A stretch of DNA of 64,000 nt from Methylococcales bacterium (GCA_026399015.1 JAPLRS010000040.1:1-64000); one strand, 5' to 3'. Positions 22,619-33,326 are shown, counted from the first letter of the stretch. Program-made: numbers and translations. Notes: generated by a model not told the origin, from the letters alone.

Positions 22619-25600
22619 TTAGCTATAAACAATAGCTCCATTTACTAAATGTAAATGGCTGACATCAATACCGGTTAATTGAATTAAATTATCTCCGGCA
22701 GATACGCCAGACGTTGCATCGGAGATAAACACATAACTATCGGTACCGTTTTGCCAAAATGCGACATTACCTAAAGTGCTTGCTGTTTGACTCAATGCAC
22801 TTTCCGCGGCAGTAATTTGTAACGCTAAGGTGTCATCTAACGGATCAAAAGTTGCGATGCCCGACGTTAAATCAATTTGCGCCATCCCTAGGGAAGCTGG
22901 CGAAAGATTGCCATCGGTACTTAGATCAATAGCTATTGTGGATACAAAAGTTAATGTGTCTTGCCCGTTAAAATGATTAACGATTCCAAAATTTGTATCT
23001 GAAGGTGTATTTGTACTTTGGGGATGTAAAATAAAATTAATATGGCCATTTGCACCATCAACATTAATGGCTGGCGTTGCAATTGGCGTAGGTAAATCGA
23101 CATTAAATACCAGATTGGGATAGACGCTAGATATTAAATTAAGCATATTAGTATCAAAGGCTAATTGCTCAGGCGTTATGGCCAGATTAGTTGGCGCATC
23201 GCTAAATGTAATGTTATTAATCAAAGTTTTATTAGCTTCTAAGACATTCAAGTTATTAATAATATTAGTAAAATTATCATTAATACTAATGTTTTTTACT
23301 AAAGGATTTTCCAAAACCGTTGTCATGTTTATAACCGCAACATCACTTATCGTTAGTGTATAAGAACTAAGATTAATTAAAGCTAAGGCGTCTGCATCAT
23401 TGCTTAATTGGCTATAGCTGATTGCTAACAATTGAGGAGAATTGCTTAGGGTAATACCCGTTACATGATTTAGTGCTGATACTGCTTGTAAGGTATCTAA
23501 ACTAGCATTGATATGGGCAGCGGTATCTTTTACGGTCAAACTAATGACGCCGGTTATAGCAAGAACGTTTGATATTTCTGCAACAGGCACATCCGTTACT
23601 AATAATGGATAAGTATTAGAGACTAACGCTAAAACATCAGAATCATTAATTAACTGAGCATAGCTAACAGTAATATTAGTAGGTGCATCTGTTAAAGTAA
23701 TGGCCGTAATTTTACTGATATTTTCTTGTAGATTTGTTAGTTGTAATAAAATATGGGATAAGGTGTCACTAATAGATATTGAGGCTACAAAAGGATTAGC
23801 TAATACAATAGCTAAATTACCTAAAGTTACATCTGTAACCACAACAGAATAGTTACCAGAAATGAGTGCCGACAAAGAACCGTTATTAATAAACTGAGCT
23901 TCTGTCATGGTTAATGCTTGCGTAGCATCGGTAATAGTTACAGTATTAATTAACGCTAAGTTGGATTTAATTAAATCAATATTGCTAGCAATATTTGCGG
24001 CGGTATCCGTAATACTAATGCTTTTTATAAAAGGTGTACTTAAAACGTTAGAGATATCAGCAGCTAAAACATTTGTCACAATTAACGTATAACTATTGTC
24101 AATTAGCACCAAGCCATTAATAGTGGCTGATCCGTTGCTAGTAATAAGTGCTAAGGCGGTTGTATCTCGGTTTAGTTGCGTTTCTGTAATGGTAAGTGTG
24201 CCAGGACTATCTGTTAAAACGATTCTGCTTATAATACTAGCGTTATTTTGTAAGTTATCTAAATGCGTGGCTATATTGCTAGCAGTATCAGCAATAGAAA
24301 ATGAAACTACATGCGAGTTATTTAAGACAGTTAAAATATCTGTGACTGGGACGCCGCTAATCTTTAAAGTATAGTCCCCTAAAACTTTAGCTAAAGTGAC
24401 TGCATCATTAGTAAGTTGAGCCTGCGTAATTGCTAAAGTGTTAGGTGCTCCGGTTAGGGTGATACTAGATAACTTACTGCCTAGGCTTTGTAAAAAATCT
24501 AGGTTATAGCTAATATTTTTTGCACTATCACTGACACTAATAGAGGATATTTTGGTATCTACACTTAATGTTCTGATTAATCGCGTTGGTGCATCGGTAA
24601 TAGCAACACTGAAATTAGTTAATTTGTTGGCAAAAATCTTAGTGTATTGCGTAATACTTAAGTTAATAGGCGTAATTGTGCCGGATTCAGTAATACTGGC
24701 AATCTTATTGCCCGCTGTAATTAAGGCTGATAACTGGGTCGGGTTATTAATGTTAGTGGCGTTATCAATAATTGAAAATGACTTAACATGAATGTTAGTT
24801 AAAATTGCTGAAGTTTGGGCAATTGGCACAGCACTGACAATTAAATTATATCTACCGACTATTTTATTAAGAGTACCTGCGTCATTAATTAACTGATTTG
24901 CAGTTAGGTTTAATGGTGTGATTGTGCCAATTTGGTTGATTGCTGTAACTTTGCCATCTAATGCTTGAAGCGCATCTATATTGGTTGCAATATTGCCTGA
25001 AGTGTCTTTAATAATAAGGCTGGATATTTTTTCATCTGTTAATAAACTTGCCATCAAAGCAGTCGACGCATCCGAAATCTTAGCTGTAAAATTAGTAAAC
25101 TTGCTGGTTAAAGCAGAACTGTATTGGCTGACCGTTAAGGTGATTGGGGTAATGCTACCTGTTTGAGTAATAGTGCTAACTTTAGAGCCCAGAATAGATA
25201 ACAGATATAAGCTAGCTTTTTTATTAATGTTAAGTGCTGAGTCTAAAATCGTAACTGATCCAATATGGCCATTTGCCGAAATAATCCCTAATTTTGAGGT
25301 AGGCACAGCCGAAACATTTAAAGTATAAATACTTATTATTTTAGAGATAAGGGTTTGATTCGCCGTGAGTTGAGTGGCGCTAATCGCTAATGGGATCGTT
25401 GGGTTTGATATATTAATGCTGGCAATTTTTCTAACAATACTTTGCAAACCATCTATATTTTGAACAACATTAGTGCCGGTGTCCGTTAGCGCAAGTGAAT
25501 AACGAGTGCTAATTTTGTTAAGTACATCCGTATTATTTGTTAGTTCTGTAATATTAAGTTTTACGGGAGCGGTTGGATCTGTTTGGAAAATGCTAGCGAT

Positions 25601-25747
25601 CTTTCCTGCAGCAATTAGAGGGCTTAGGGCATTTATATTTATTGCAATGTTATCTGATGAGTCGCCAATAATAATGGCGGCCATATTGGGATTAGTATTA
25701 AAAGCCAATAGGGCATTAGATACGTTTAACCGAGAAATTATAGTCAT
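22619..25747 (-). CDS. Giant repeat protein (about 80-aa repeats) with probable type-I-secretion C-terminus, paralog A
   Basis: Recurring (V/I)xSISIxDTAxNIxxNLDxLQ...ITLTDAPxxLxITxxQLxNDxxxLxLIxxxYxLxVxxV; C-term NGTDSYVFISDATSGVSAGDNLIQLTGIDVSHLHLVNGAIVYS. Confidence 0.85.
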   Translation of the reverse strand: MTIISRLNVSNALLAFNTNPNMAAIIIGDSSDNIAININALSPLIAAGKIASIFQTDPTAPVKLNITELTNNTDVLNKISTRYSLALTDTGTNVVQNIDGLQSIVRKIASINISNPTIPLAISATQLTANQTLISKIISIYTLNVSAVPTSKLGIISANGHIGSVTILDSALNINKKASLYLLSILGSKVSTITQTGSITPITLTVSQYSSALTSKFTNFTAKISDASTALMASLLTDEKISSLIIKDTSGNIATNIDALQALDGKVTAINQIGTITPLNLTANQLINDAGTLNKIVGRYNLIVSAVPIAQTSAILTNIHVKSFSIIDNATNINNPTQLSALITAGNKIASITESGTITPINLSITQYTKIFANKLTNFSVAITDAPTRLIRTLSVDTKISSISVSDSAKNISYNLDFLQSLGSKLSSITLTGAPNTLAITQAQLTNDAVTLAKVLGDYTLKISGVPVTDILTVLNNSHVVSFSIADTASNIATHLDNLQNNASIISRIVLTDSPGTLTITETQLNRDTTALALITSNGSATINGLVLIDNSYTLIVTNVLAADISNVLSTPFIKSISITDTAANIASNIDLIKSNLALINTVTITDATQALTMTEAQFINNGSLSALISGNYSVVVTDVTLGNLAIVLANPFVASISISDTLSHILLQLTNLQENISKITAITLTDAPTNITVSYAQLINDSDVLALVSNTYPLLVTDVPVAEISNVLAITGVISLTVKDTAAHINASLDTLQAVSALNHVTGITLSNSPQLLAISYSQLSNDADALALINLSSYTLTISDVAVINMTTVLENPLVKNISINDNFTNIINNLNVLEANKTLINNITFSDAPTNLAITPEQLAFDTNMLNLISSVYPNLVFNVDLPTPIATPAINVDGANGHINFILHPQSTNTPSDTNFGIVNHFNGQDTLTFVSTIAIDLSTDGNLSPASLGMAQIDLTSGIATFDPLDDTLALQITAAESALSQTASTLGNVAFWQNGTDSYVFISDATSGVSAGDNLIQLTGIDVSHLHLVNGAIVYS

Positions 25748-25774
25748 AAATGCCCCAAAAATTATTTAGAAGAG

Positions 25775-28700
25775 TTAGACATAAGAGATTGCTCCATTTA
25801 CTAAATGTAAATGGCTGACATCAATACCGGTTAATTGAATTAAATTATCTCCGGCAGATACGCCTGTTGTGGCATCGGAGATAAACACATAACTATCCGT
25901 GCCGTTTTGCCAAAGGGCAATGTTTCCTGCGCCAGTTGTTATTGCTTTTTCTGCGGCGGTTATCTGTAAACTTAACGTGTTATCAGTATTATTAAAATTT
26001 GCTATTCCGGTTATTGCATCTAGTTGTGCTAAGCCCACTGCTAGATTGCTAGAGTTACTTGATATATTGAGTGGCTTACTGACAGTAGTTGCAAAACTTA
26101 TTTTATCTTGGTCTTTAAAAGTAGAAATTACATCAAAGTTAACCTCTGATGGGATACCCGTACTATTAGGATGCAAAATGAAATTAATATGACCGTTAGA
26201 GCCATCTAAAGAAACTATGCTTTTTGATATACCTAAATCAACATTAAAGAGGGCCGACTGGTTAGTATTAGTGATTAAATTAAGCACGTCTCTGTCATTA
26301 TTTAACTGATCAACCGTTAATGCGATATCTGGAGTCGAGGTATCTTTAATATTAATTTTGCTTATAGAGCCCACAAAATTACTTAATAAATTCAAGGCTA
26401 GTTTAATACTATTTAATGTGTCAGTTATGGTGATAGATTGTAATGATGGGTCATTGGTAACTGGATTAATACTTTTGAGGTTTGAAATCGTCACATCATT
26501 AACAATTAATGAATAACTGGTTTGTAACTTGTTTAAAACCACAGCATCTGTATTGTACTGACTGAGCGTCAGTGTCATTGGGGTTAATGGATTTGTTTGG
26601 CTAATATCCGTTATTTTGTCACCCAACAATTTAAGCTTATGTAGGTTGGCTGTAATGTTTTCTGAGCTATCTACAACAAAAATGTAAGCTACATTTGCGC
26701 TAGGTGTAAAACTTGCAGGTGCTTCATTAATAGCTAGGGAAGTTGATTTACCTAAGTGATTTAAGACTGCGTTATTAGCATTTAATTGATTAGCGGTCAG
26801 TGAAATAGGTGTGGAAAGATCAGTGACCACAATGCTAGTTATTTTAGCGAGATTTGCATTTAGCATTTCAAAACTAGCGCCAATATTATCAGCCGTGTCT
26901 GATACAGAAATGCTATTAAGATGAGGATTGCTTAAAACACTATTGAGATCGGCGGTATCAACATTAGATAAATTGAGTAAGAATGCGTTAGTAATTTTAT
27001 TAAACACATCGCTATTTAAGAAGAATTGATCAAAAGTAATACTAAGAGCTGGTGTGGATGTGAGTGCATTTGTTAGGCTAATAATGCTAATTTGATCAAT
27101 GTAAAAGCCTAAAGTGTCTAGTTTGCTCACTATATTAGTACTAGAATCTAAAACGCTGATAGAGCTGACGGCTGGATTACTTAAAACACTTATTACATTA
27201 ATGACCGGTACACTCGTGAGCTTTAATAAGTAGGGCGTAACAATATTGTTTAAAATACCCGCATATTTTACAAATTGAGTGTTTGATAGCTCTATAGGTG
27301 ATTTGGGATCAAGTTGAGTGATATCGCTTAACTTAGCACCCAATGCTAATAACGCATCAAGATTATTTAAAATATTAGCCGTGGTATCTTTAAGTGTTAG
27401 TAAAGATACATGCGTATTTTTACTAATAGCAGCAATATCCGTGGTACTTGCATCTATAATGGTTAGTTTATAAAGGCCTTTTACTTTATTGAGTATCGGC
27501 GTACTGGCTAAAAACTCATTAATACTTAGGTCAATAGGCTGGTTAATATTGATAATCGTGGCGCTAGATATAACATTTGCGTTAATAGTTAATACAAAAA
27601 TGTTATCAGCAATAGATGCCGCGGTATCTAAGACAGCAATATTTGTAACATGCGAGTTTTTTAACACACTTGTTACATCATCCGCGTTTATATTATTTAA
27701 AGTTAAAGAATATGGACTAGTAATTAAATTTAGAATGTCGGTATCGTTAAAAAACTGCTGTGAGCTAAGATTAAGAACACCAGAATCATCAGTAAATTTT
27801 ATGTTATTAAGGGTAATAAAAATAGAACTTGTGTAAGTTTCTAATAGATCAATTTTAGTATTAATATTAATAGTTGAATCTAGAATATCAATATTAATAT
27901 TTTTTGCATTGTGCGTTGTCGCGTCATTTAAAATATTTACGGTATCCGCAACAGTCGCCTTAGTTGCCGACATTGAGTAGTCGGTAGTAATTTTAGCAAT
28001 GAGCGCTGCATTATTATATGTCGGCGATGTGGGAATATTTAAAGGATTAGCTGGGTCTGTTTGAATAATACTGACCAAGGTGGCGCCTAATTTTTTTAAG
28101 ACATCGATATTATTAACAATGTTTGTTGATGTATCTTTAACGATAATTTCAGTGATGTGGTTAACTTTTGTATTTAGCAAATTTGTGCTGCTAAGAATAT
28201 CTTGGATGCTTAAAGTAATTGAAATATCTGTTACATGTTTATCACTTAAAACACTTGTAATATTTTCTGGTGTGACACCACTCACTTTTAACGTATAAGT
28301 ATTGATTATTTTGTTAAGCGTAGTTTGATCGCTTAATAATTGCGAAACAGTAATAGGGATGGGTTTTTTATCTGTTTTGGTAATTTCGGTTAATTTTGTA
28401 TCTATAAGTTGCAGACTGTCTAGCAGGCTAGCAATATTATTTGCCGTATCTTTTAAACTAAAACTAGATACTTTAGGATCGGCTAATAAAGTGCCTAATA
28501 GGGTTTTGGAGGCATCGTTTATATGTGCCGTTAAATTACTTAATTTATTGGTAAAAGTCGCGCTGTAATTTGAGGCACTGATGGAGAGTTTTGTAACGGA
28601 TCCGGTTGCCTTAATATCCGTTAATAGATCGCCTAATTTTAATAACTTGTTTAAATTGATGGCTTTTTTAAGATTAGTTACTGAATCAGTAATAAAAAGC

Positions 28701-29011
28701 GCTGTGATATGTGTATTTTTTAAGACAGCATTTATTTTGCTAGCAGGGATATCCGCAACAGATAAATAATAGCTCCCCGACCATTTAGTCATTATCGCTT
28801 TATTATTGTTAAAGGTTGCCATTGTTATGTCTAACAGCGTGGCAACATCGGATTGATTAATACTTTTTATCTTGGTTGCATGTAATTGTAATGCATCAAG
28901 ATTAGCCAGAATATTATTACTCGAGTCATTAATAATAACAGGTCCAGCATTACTATTGGTTACGTAATAGGCTAAAGCATCTGATACATTAAAAGTGGGT
29001 AGGCTAGACAT
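25775..29011 (-). CDS. Giant repeat protein, paralog B
   Basis: Same repeat family; C-term NGTDSYVFISDATTGVSAGDNLIQLTGIDVSHLHLVNGAISYV. ORF opens at 29023 (MRFIMSSLPTF); the internal MSSLPTF Met is at 29011. Confidence 0.85.
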   Translation of the reverse strand: MSSLPTFNVSDALAYYVTNSNAGPVIINDSSNNILANLDALQLHATKIKSINQSDVATLLDITMATFNNNKAIMTKWSGSYYLSVADIPASKINAVLKNTHITALFITDSVTNLKKAINLNKLLKLGDLLTDIKATGSVTKLSISASNYSATFTNKLSNLTAHINDASKTLLGTLLADPKVSSFSLKDTANNIASLLDSLQLIDTKLTEITKTDKKPIPITVSQLLSDQTTLNKIINTYTLKVSGVTPENITSVLSDKHVTDISITLSIQDILSSTNLLNTKVNHITEIIVKDTSTNIVNNIDVLKKLGATLVSIIQTDPANPLNIPTSPTYNNAALIAKITTDYSMSATKATVADTVNILNDATTHNAKNINIDILDSTININTKIDLLETYTSSIFITLNNIKFTDDSGVLNLSSQQFFNDTDILNLITSPYSLTLNNINADDVTSVLKNSHVTNIAVLDTAASIADNIFVLTINANVISSATIININQPIDLSINEFLASTPILNKVKGLYKLTIIDASTTDIAAISKNTHVSLLTLKDTTANILNNLDALLALGAKLSDITQLDPKSPIELSNTQFVKYAGILNNIVTPYLLKLTSVPVINVISVLSNPAVSSISVLDSSTNIVSKLDTLGFYIDQISIISLTNALTSTPALSITFDQFFLNSDVFNKITNAFLLNLSNVDTADLNSVLSNPHLNSISVSDTADNIGASFEMLNANLAKITSIVVTDLSTPISLTANQLNANNAVLNHLGKSTSLAINEAPASFTPSANVAYIFVVDSSENITANLHKLKLLGDKITDISQTNPLTPMTLTLSQYNTDAVVLNKLQTSYSLIVNDVTISNLKSINPVTNDPSLQSITITDTLNSIKLALNLLSNFVGSISKINIKDTSTPDIALTVDQLNNDRDVLNLITNTNQSALFNVDLGISKSIVSLDGSNGHINFILHPNSTGIPSEVNFDVISTFKDQDKISFATTVSKPLNISSNSSNLAVGLAQLDAITGIANFNNTDNTLSLQITAAEKAITTGAGNIALWQNGTDSYVFISDATTGVSAGDNLIQLTGIDVSHLHLVNGAISYV

Positions 29012-29191
29012 TATAAATCTCAAGATTAAGCATTCATCAAGGCCGAAGTCTTGTTTTTGATTTGAATTTTATACTAAGTTGCTTGGTGACTTTGTTACAT
29101 AAAAAAGACAAACAGTTAAATGGAAGTGATTGTACGTTTAAATTAAAGCAATTATTTAATAAGCATAAGACGGGTAATGATGACGTATCAA

Positions 29192-29416
29192 TAAAAATTA
29201 GCGGTATTTAATGGTGCTGTGGCTTATATTTGGCAATTTGTTAAGGGTGAGCTACCCGCCACTGAAGATGGGTGTCATAGCTTACATATAGGTACACATT
29301 CAAACCATGAGGCTGATGGATTAGAGGTTGCGTCTTATTATTACTATATAGTTGCTGCTATAACAGCCAATGGCATCACAGAATTTTGTGACCCTGTTGT
29401 CAAGTTGGTGGTTTAA
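29192..29416 (+). pseudogene. Orphan coding remnant, possibly the C-terminal part of an Fn3-like protein
   Basis: Open frame ...KLAVFNGAVAYIWQFVKGELPATEDGCHSLHIGTHSNHEADGLEVASYYYYIVAAITANGITEFCDPVVKLVV*; protein-like, no good start or RBS. Confidence 0.35.
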
Positions 29417-29494
29417 ATTAGACCGATTTAGGTAGACCACACATTTAGATAGTGGTCTACCATTGATAACTTAACTATAAAATTAAAATATTCT

Positions 29495-29770
29495 TTAGTT
29501 AGTTTCTGCTTTTTCTTCAGTTTTTGGTGCTTCTGTTGCTTCTGGTGTTTTTTTTCCTTCAGCCGCTGCTTTTTCTTCAGCTGCTTTTTGTCTATCTCTG
29601 GCTTTTTTTGCTAAGGCTGCTTTTTGATCAGCTGCTTTGCTTGCAGCAATACTCCCGGTTTCTACTTCACCAGCTTGACTAAGCACTGGTGTAGATAAAG
29701 TTAATACAGATACAAAGCAAAGAGCCAATGATAATGCCAATTTTTTTGATTTGATATACAAAATACTCAC
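29495..29770 (-). CDS. Small exported Ala/Lys/Glu-rich protein
   Basis: Signal peptide LALSLALCFVSVLTLSTPVLSQA then charged low-complexity mature region. Confidence 0.65.
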   Translation of the reverse strand: MSILYIKSKKLALSLALCFVSVLTLSTPVLSQAGEVETGSIAASKAADQKAALAKKARDRQKAAEEKAAAEGKKTPEATEAPKTEEKAETN

Positions 29771-30127
29771 CTTTTAATTAAAACGATATTGTAAATAGTA
29801 AAGGTATTAGTGCTGACTATCTACCTATGCAGATTAAGCAATACCTCTATTTGGTTTTTTCAAAAAATCATTCTATCTTGATTTTATAAGCACAATTTGC
29901 TCTAGTGATTTTTTGATGGCTTCATCTTAAAAGATAAAACGGGAAAAACAAGAAAAAATTTATTTTAATTAAGAAAAATAAGACCAGGCTCTTTGTAGTG
30001 ATTTAATAAAAACGGACATTGATATAGGTTGATACAATTAGTAAGCCAAAATGAGTAATTGGGAATGATAAGAAAAAAATCAGTATTTGATACCACGTTT
30101 AAATTAGAATTTGTAAATTCACCCATA

Positions 30128-31177
30128 TCAGTCCAACAGCGCTAAAAACCGTTCCACTTCCGTTCTTTCAGTTGCAAAGCTAGTGACTAATCGAATTAAA
30201 ACTTCGTTTTCATTAACAATACCAACTTTATCCCTAGGGGTATTCCACTGATAAAAGACCGCTCCTTGTTTCTGTAACTTATCAATATAGGCTTTATTAA
30301 GAATAGCGAATACTTCATTAGCTTCTGCTTTCCATGCTAAGCGCGCAATTTTAGAATTCACAATGCCAAGTTGCAGATGCTCTGCCATGGCATTAGCATG
30401 TTTCGCCATTTGCAACCAAAGATCATCTTTAAAATATGCGTCAAATTGAGCGGCTACAAATCGACTTTTAGATAATAACTGTGCGGCCCGTTTACGAATA
30501 TAAGGTAAATCTTTACCCATTTCTGGATTCATAAATACCAGCGCTTCTGCACACCAACAGCCATTTTTAGTAGCACCAAATGAGACAATATCAACACCGC
30601 GTTTCCAAGTCATTTCAGCGGGTGTTAAGTTTAATGTAACTAAAGCATTTGCAAAACGGGCGCCATCCATATGTAAGGGCAGTTCATAATATTTTGCAAT
30701 ATTAGCAATTTCTTCTATTTCATCAATTTTATAAAGCGTGCCAATTTCAGTGGCCTGAGTAATAGATATCGCCATAGGTTGACCAGCGTGTACAAAATTG
30801 GGAGGAAAGCGGGCAATTTCTGTCTTAAGATGATGAGGGTCGATTTTTCCGTTATTCCCATCGACAGGGGCCAAACGTGCGCCGTGGGTGAAAAATTCTG
30901 GCGCCCCACATTCGTCTTCTAACATATGCGCTTCTCTATGACAAAAAGAGACTCCACCAGGTCTATTAACAGATGCTAATGCCAAAGAATTTGCAGCTGT
31001 ACCTGTGCTTACAAAATAAACAGCTACCTCGCGTTCAAAAAGTTCATTAAAACGCTGCTCTACATTTTTATCAAAATCACTTGCACCATATGGTGTGCAA
31101 AAGCCCGAAGAGATATCAAGCAAGTTTTTAGAAATAGCTGGATGGACACCTGCCCAATTATCAGAGGCAAAATTCAT
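30128..31177 (-). CDS. Threonine aldolase-like PLP-dependent beta-eliminating lyase
   Basis: MNFASDNWAGVHPAI; ELPLHMDGARFANA; VDIVSFGATKNGCWCAEA; start MNFASDN chosen. Confidence 0.92.
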   Translation of the reverse strand: MNFASDNWAGVHPAISKNLLDISSGFCTPYGASDFDKNVEQRFNELFEREVAVYFVSTGTAANSLALASVNRPGGVSFCHREAHMLEDECGAPEFFTHGARLAPVDGNNGKIDPHHLKTEIARFPPNFVHAGQPMAISITQATEIGTLYKIDEIEEIANIAKYYELPLHMDGARFANALVTLNLTPAEMTWKRGVDIVSFGATKNGCWCAEALVFMNPEMGKDLPYIRKRAAQLLSKSRFVAAQFDAYFKDDLWLQMAKHANAMAEHLQLGIVNSKIARLAWKAEANEVFAILNKAYIDKLQKQGAVFYQWNTPRDKVGIVNENEVLIRLVTSFATERTEVERFLALLD

Positions 31178-31368
31178 AATTAAACAACTCCTAATATAAT
31201 CAAACGAATCGACTACCACTATTCAAGTTAGCCTTTATATTTTTGTTTTATCAACTTAACAGAATTTACAAGGTCTGCACAAAAATTATTTAATCATTTT
31301 GTTATTATGTTTTAAGATGCTTATAGGCTTTTAAATCAACCTCTTTATATATCTATCCGCAATCTTTT

Positions 31369-31890
31369 ATGACTGTTCTGCCTCCTAAATCAACTTTTTG
31401 GTTACCTGATGACGAATGGCATAGGGTACAAAAATCTTTACCTATCACTTGTGTGGATGTGTTGCCGGTGCAATTAAGGCAGGGCAAAGTAGCAGGTGTG
31501 GGTTTAATATTAAGGCATACTCCGCATCAAGGGCCGCGTTGGTGCTTGATTGGCGGGCGCTTGCAATATAAAGAGTTATTAACAGACGCCGTGCATCGAG
31601 AATTATTCGAAACTTTAGGGGGTAAGCTTAAGTTTAAATTATTGGGTTTGGGTGAGCCAGATAAAGTAGTGCAATATTTGCCAGAGCCTGATAGCACTGA
31701 ATATTATGATCCTAGGCAACATGCTATTAGTTTAACGTTTATAGCAGAAGTGTCGGGTGAGTTAGACCCGCAAGGAGAGGCCTTGGATTTTAATTGGTTT
31801 ACAATTGATCAAGTTTGTAAGCTTGATGATGAGATAGGTTTTGGGCAACAGTCGCTTATCATTGATTTACTAGAACGGGTTAATAAATAA
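31369..31890 (+). CDS. NUDIX hydrolase-like protein (DUF4916/GDP-mannose hydrolase-like)
   Basis: GGRLQYKELLTDAVHRELFETLGG Nudix-like box. Confidence 0.8.
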   Translation: MTVLPPKSTFWLPDDEWHRVQKSLPITCVDVLPVQLRQGKVAGVGLILRHTPHQGPRWCLIGGRLQYKELLTDAVHRELFETLGGKLKFKLLGLGEPDKVVQYLPEPDSTEYYDPRQHAISLTFIAEVSGELDPQGEALDFNWFTIDQVCKLDDEIGFGQQSLIIDLLERVNK

Positions 31891-32003
31891 CGCTAAGTTA
31901 TGGTTAATATTTGTGTCATAAAAATTTCATGAGATATGTAATTCTCGGTTTTTTTTATGAGATGAGATTTAGTTTTTCTCCAAACATTTGGATTTTATTT
32001 TTC

Positions 32004-33326
32004 ATGTATAAAACAACGTCAGATCAATCAACAGAATTACCCTCCGGTATTGCTTATATCGTGGCTAATGAGGCAGCAGAACGTTTTAGTTATTATGGAA
32101 TGCGCGCAATTTTGGTCATTTTTATGACGCAATATTTACTTAATGCGTCGGGTCAATTAGATGTAATGTCAGAAAATGAGGCTCAAGGCTATTTCCATTT
32201 ATTTGTGTCCAGTGTCTATTTTATGCCGTTGTTGGGTGCTTTTTTATCAGATGGCGTTCTAGGCAAGTATCGGACGATTATTCTTTTGTCACTCGTTTAT
32301 TGTGTCGGCCATTTTGCTTTGGCCTTAGATAATACGCGTATGGGTTTATTATTGGGGCAATCTTTGATTGCCTTGGGTGCGGGCGGAATTAAGCCCTGTG
32401 TGTCTGCGCATTTGGGCGATCAGTTTGGTGCTAATAATCGGCATTTAATGTCAAAAGTATTCAGTTGGTTTTATTTCTCTATTAATTTAGGTGCTTTTTC
32501 GGCGATGTTAATAGTGCCTTGGTTGTTGCAACATCAAGGGGCTGCCGTTGCTTTTGCGGTGCCGGGTTTATTAATGTTGGCATCTACACTTATTTTTTGG
32601 TCAGGTCGGTATCGCTTTGTACATGTACCTCCGGCGGGTATGCGGTTTATTAAAGAATTATGCAGTCAGGTCGGCTTAAAGCGTTTAACTAAGTTGGCCT
32701 CTATTTATGCCTTTATTGCGATGTTTTGGGCATTGTTTGATCAGACTGGTTCTTCTTGGGTGGTGCAGGCTCAAAAAATGGATCGCATGGTGTTTGGAAT
32801 TGAGTTGTTATCCTCGCAAATTCAAGCAGCTAATCCTTTGTTAATTATGTTGTTGGTCCCCTTTTTCTCTTATGGTTTGTATCCGTTTTTAAGTCGATTT
32901 ATAACGTTAACGGCGCTAACAAAAATGTCGATAGGTTTATTTTTAACGGTGTTGGCTTTTGCTATTCCTAGCCTCTTACAAATGCAATTAGATGCAGGTT
33001 ACGGACCCTCTATCCTTTGGCAATTATTGGCTTATGTTTTATTAACGTCTGCTGAGGTGATGGTTTCTATTACCTGCTTGGAATTTTCTTATACTCAAGC
33101 GCCTAAAACAATGAAGTCGTTTGTCATGGCGTTTTATCTTTTATCGGTGGCGGTGGGTAATTTATTTACCAGTGTGGTTAATTTTATGATTCAAAATCCA
33201 GATGGTTCAAGTAAGTTGGCGGGTGCTAGTTATTTTTGGTTTTTTACGGGTTTAATGTTAATAACGGCCGTTCTGTTTAAAGTAGTGAGTCATTATTATC
33301 AAGAAGATGCAGTTACAACAGCTTAG
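32004..33326 (+). CDS. POT-family proton-dependent oligopeptide transporter
   Basis: GIAYIVANEAAERFSYYGMRAILVIFMTQYLL; start MYKTTSDQ chosen. Confidence 0.92.
   Translation: MYKTTSDQSTELPSGIAYIVANEAAERFSYYGMRAILVIFMTQYLLNASGQLDVMSENEAQGYFHLFVSSVYFMPLLGAFLSDGVLGKYRTIILLSLVYCVGHFALALDNTRMGLLLGQSLIALGAGGIKPCVSAHLGDQFGANNRHLMSKVFSWFYFSINLGAFSAMLIVPWLLQHQGAAVAFAVPGLLMLASTLIFWSGRYRFVHVPPAGMRFIKELCSQVGLKRLTKLASIYAFIAMFWALFDQTGSSWVVQAQKMDRMVFGIELLSSQIQAANPLLIMLLVPFFSYGLYPFLSRFITLTALTKMSIGLFLTVLAFAIPSLLQMQLDAGYGPSILWQLLAYVLLTSAEVMVSITCLEFSYTQAPKTMKSFVMAFYLLSVAVGNLFTSVVNFMIQNPDGSSKLAGASYFWFFTGLMLITAVLFKVVSHYYQEDAVTTA

Noticed and set aside
23178-28769. Many plus-strand ORFs of 60-115 aa antisense to the two repeat genes
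   Set aside because: Repetitive sense sequence depletes stop codons in an antisense frame; hydrophobic, no RBS or domain
22619-29023. Degenerate periodicity of the repeat genes as a possible CRISPR array
   Set aside because: Periodicity is at protein level (~80 aa, diverged DNA) within long ORFs; no identical short repeats with spacers
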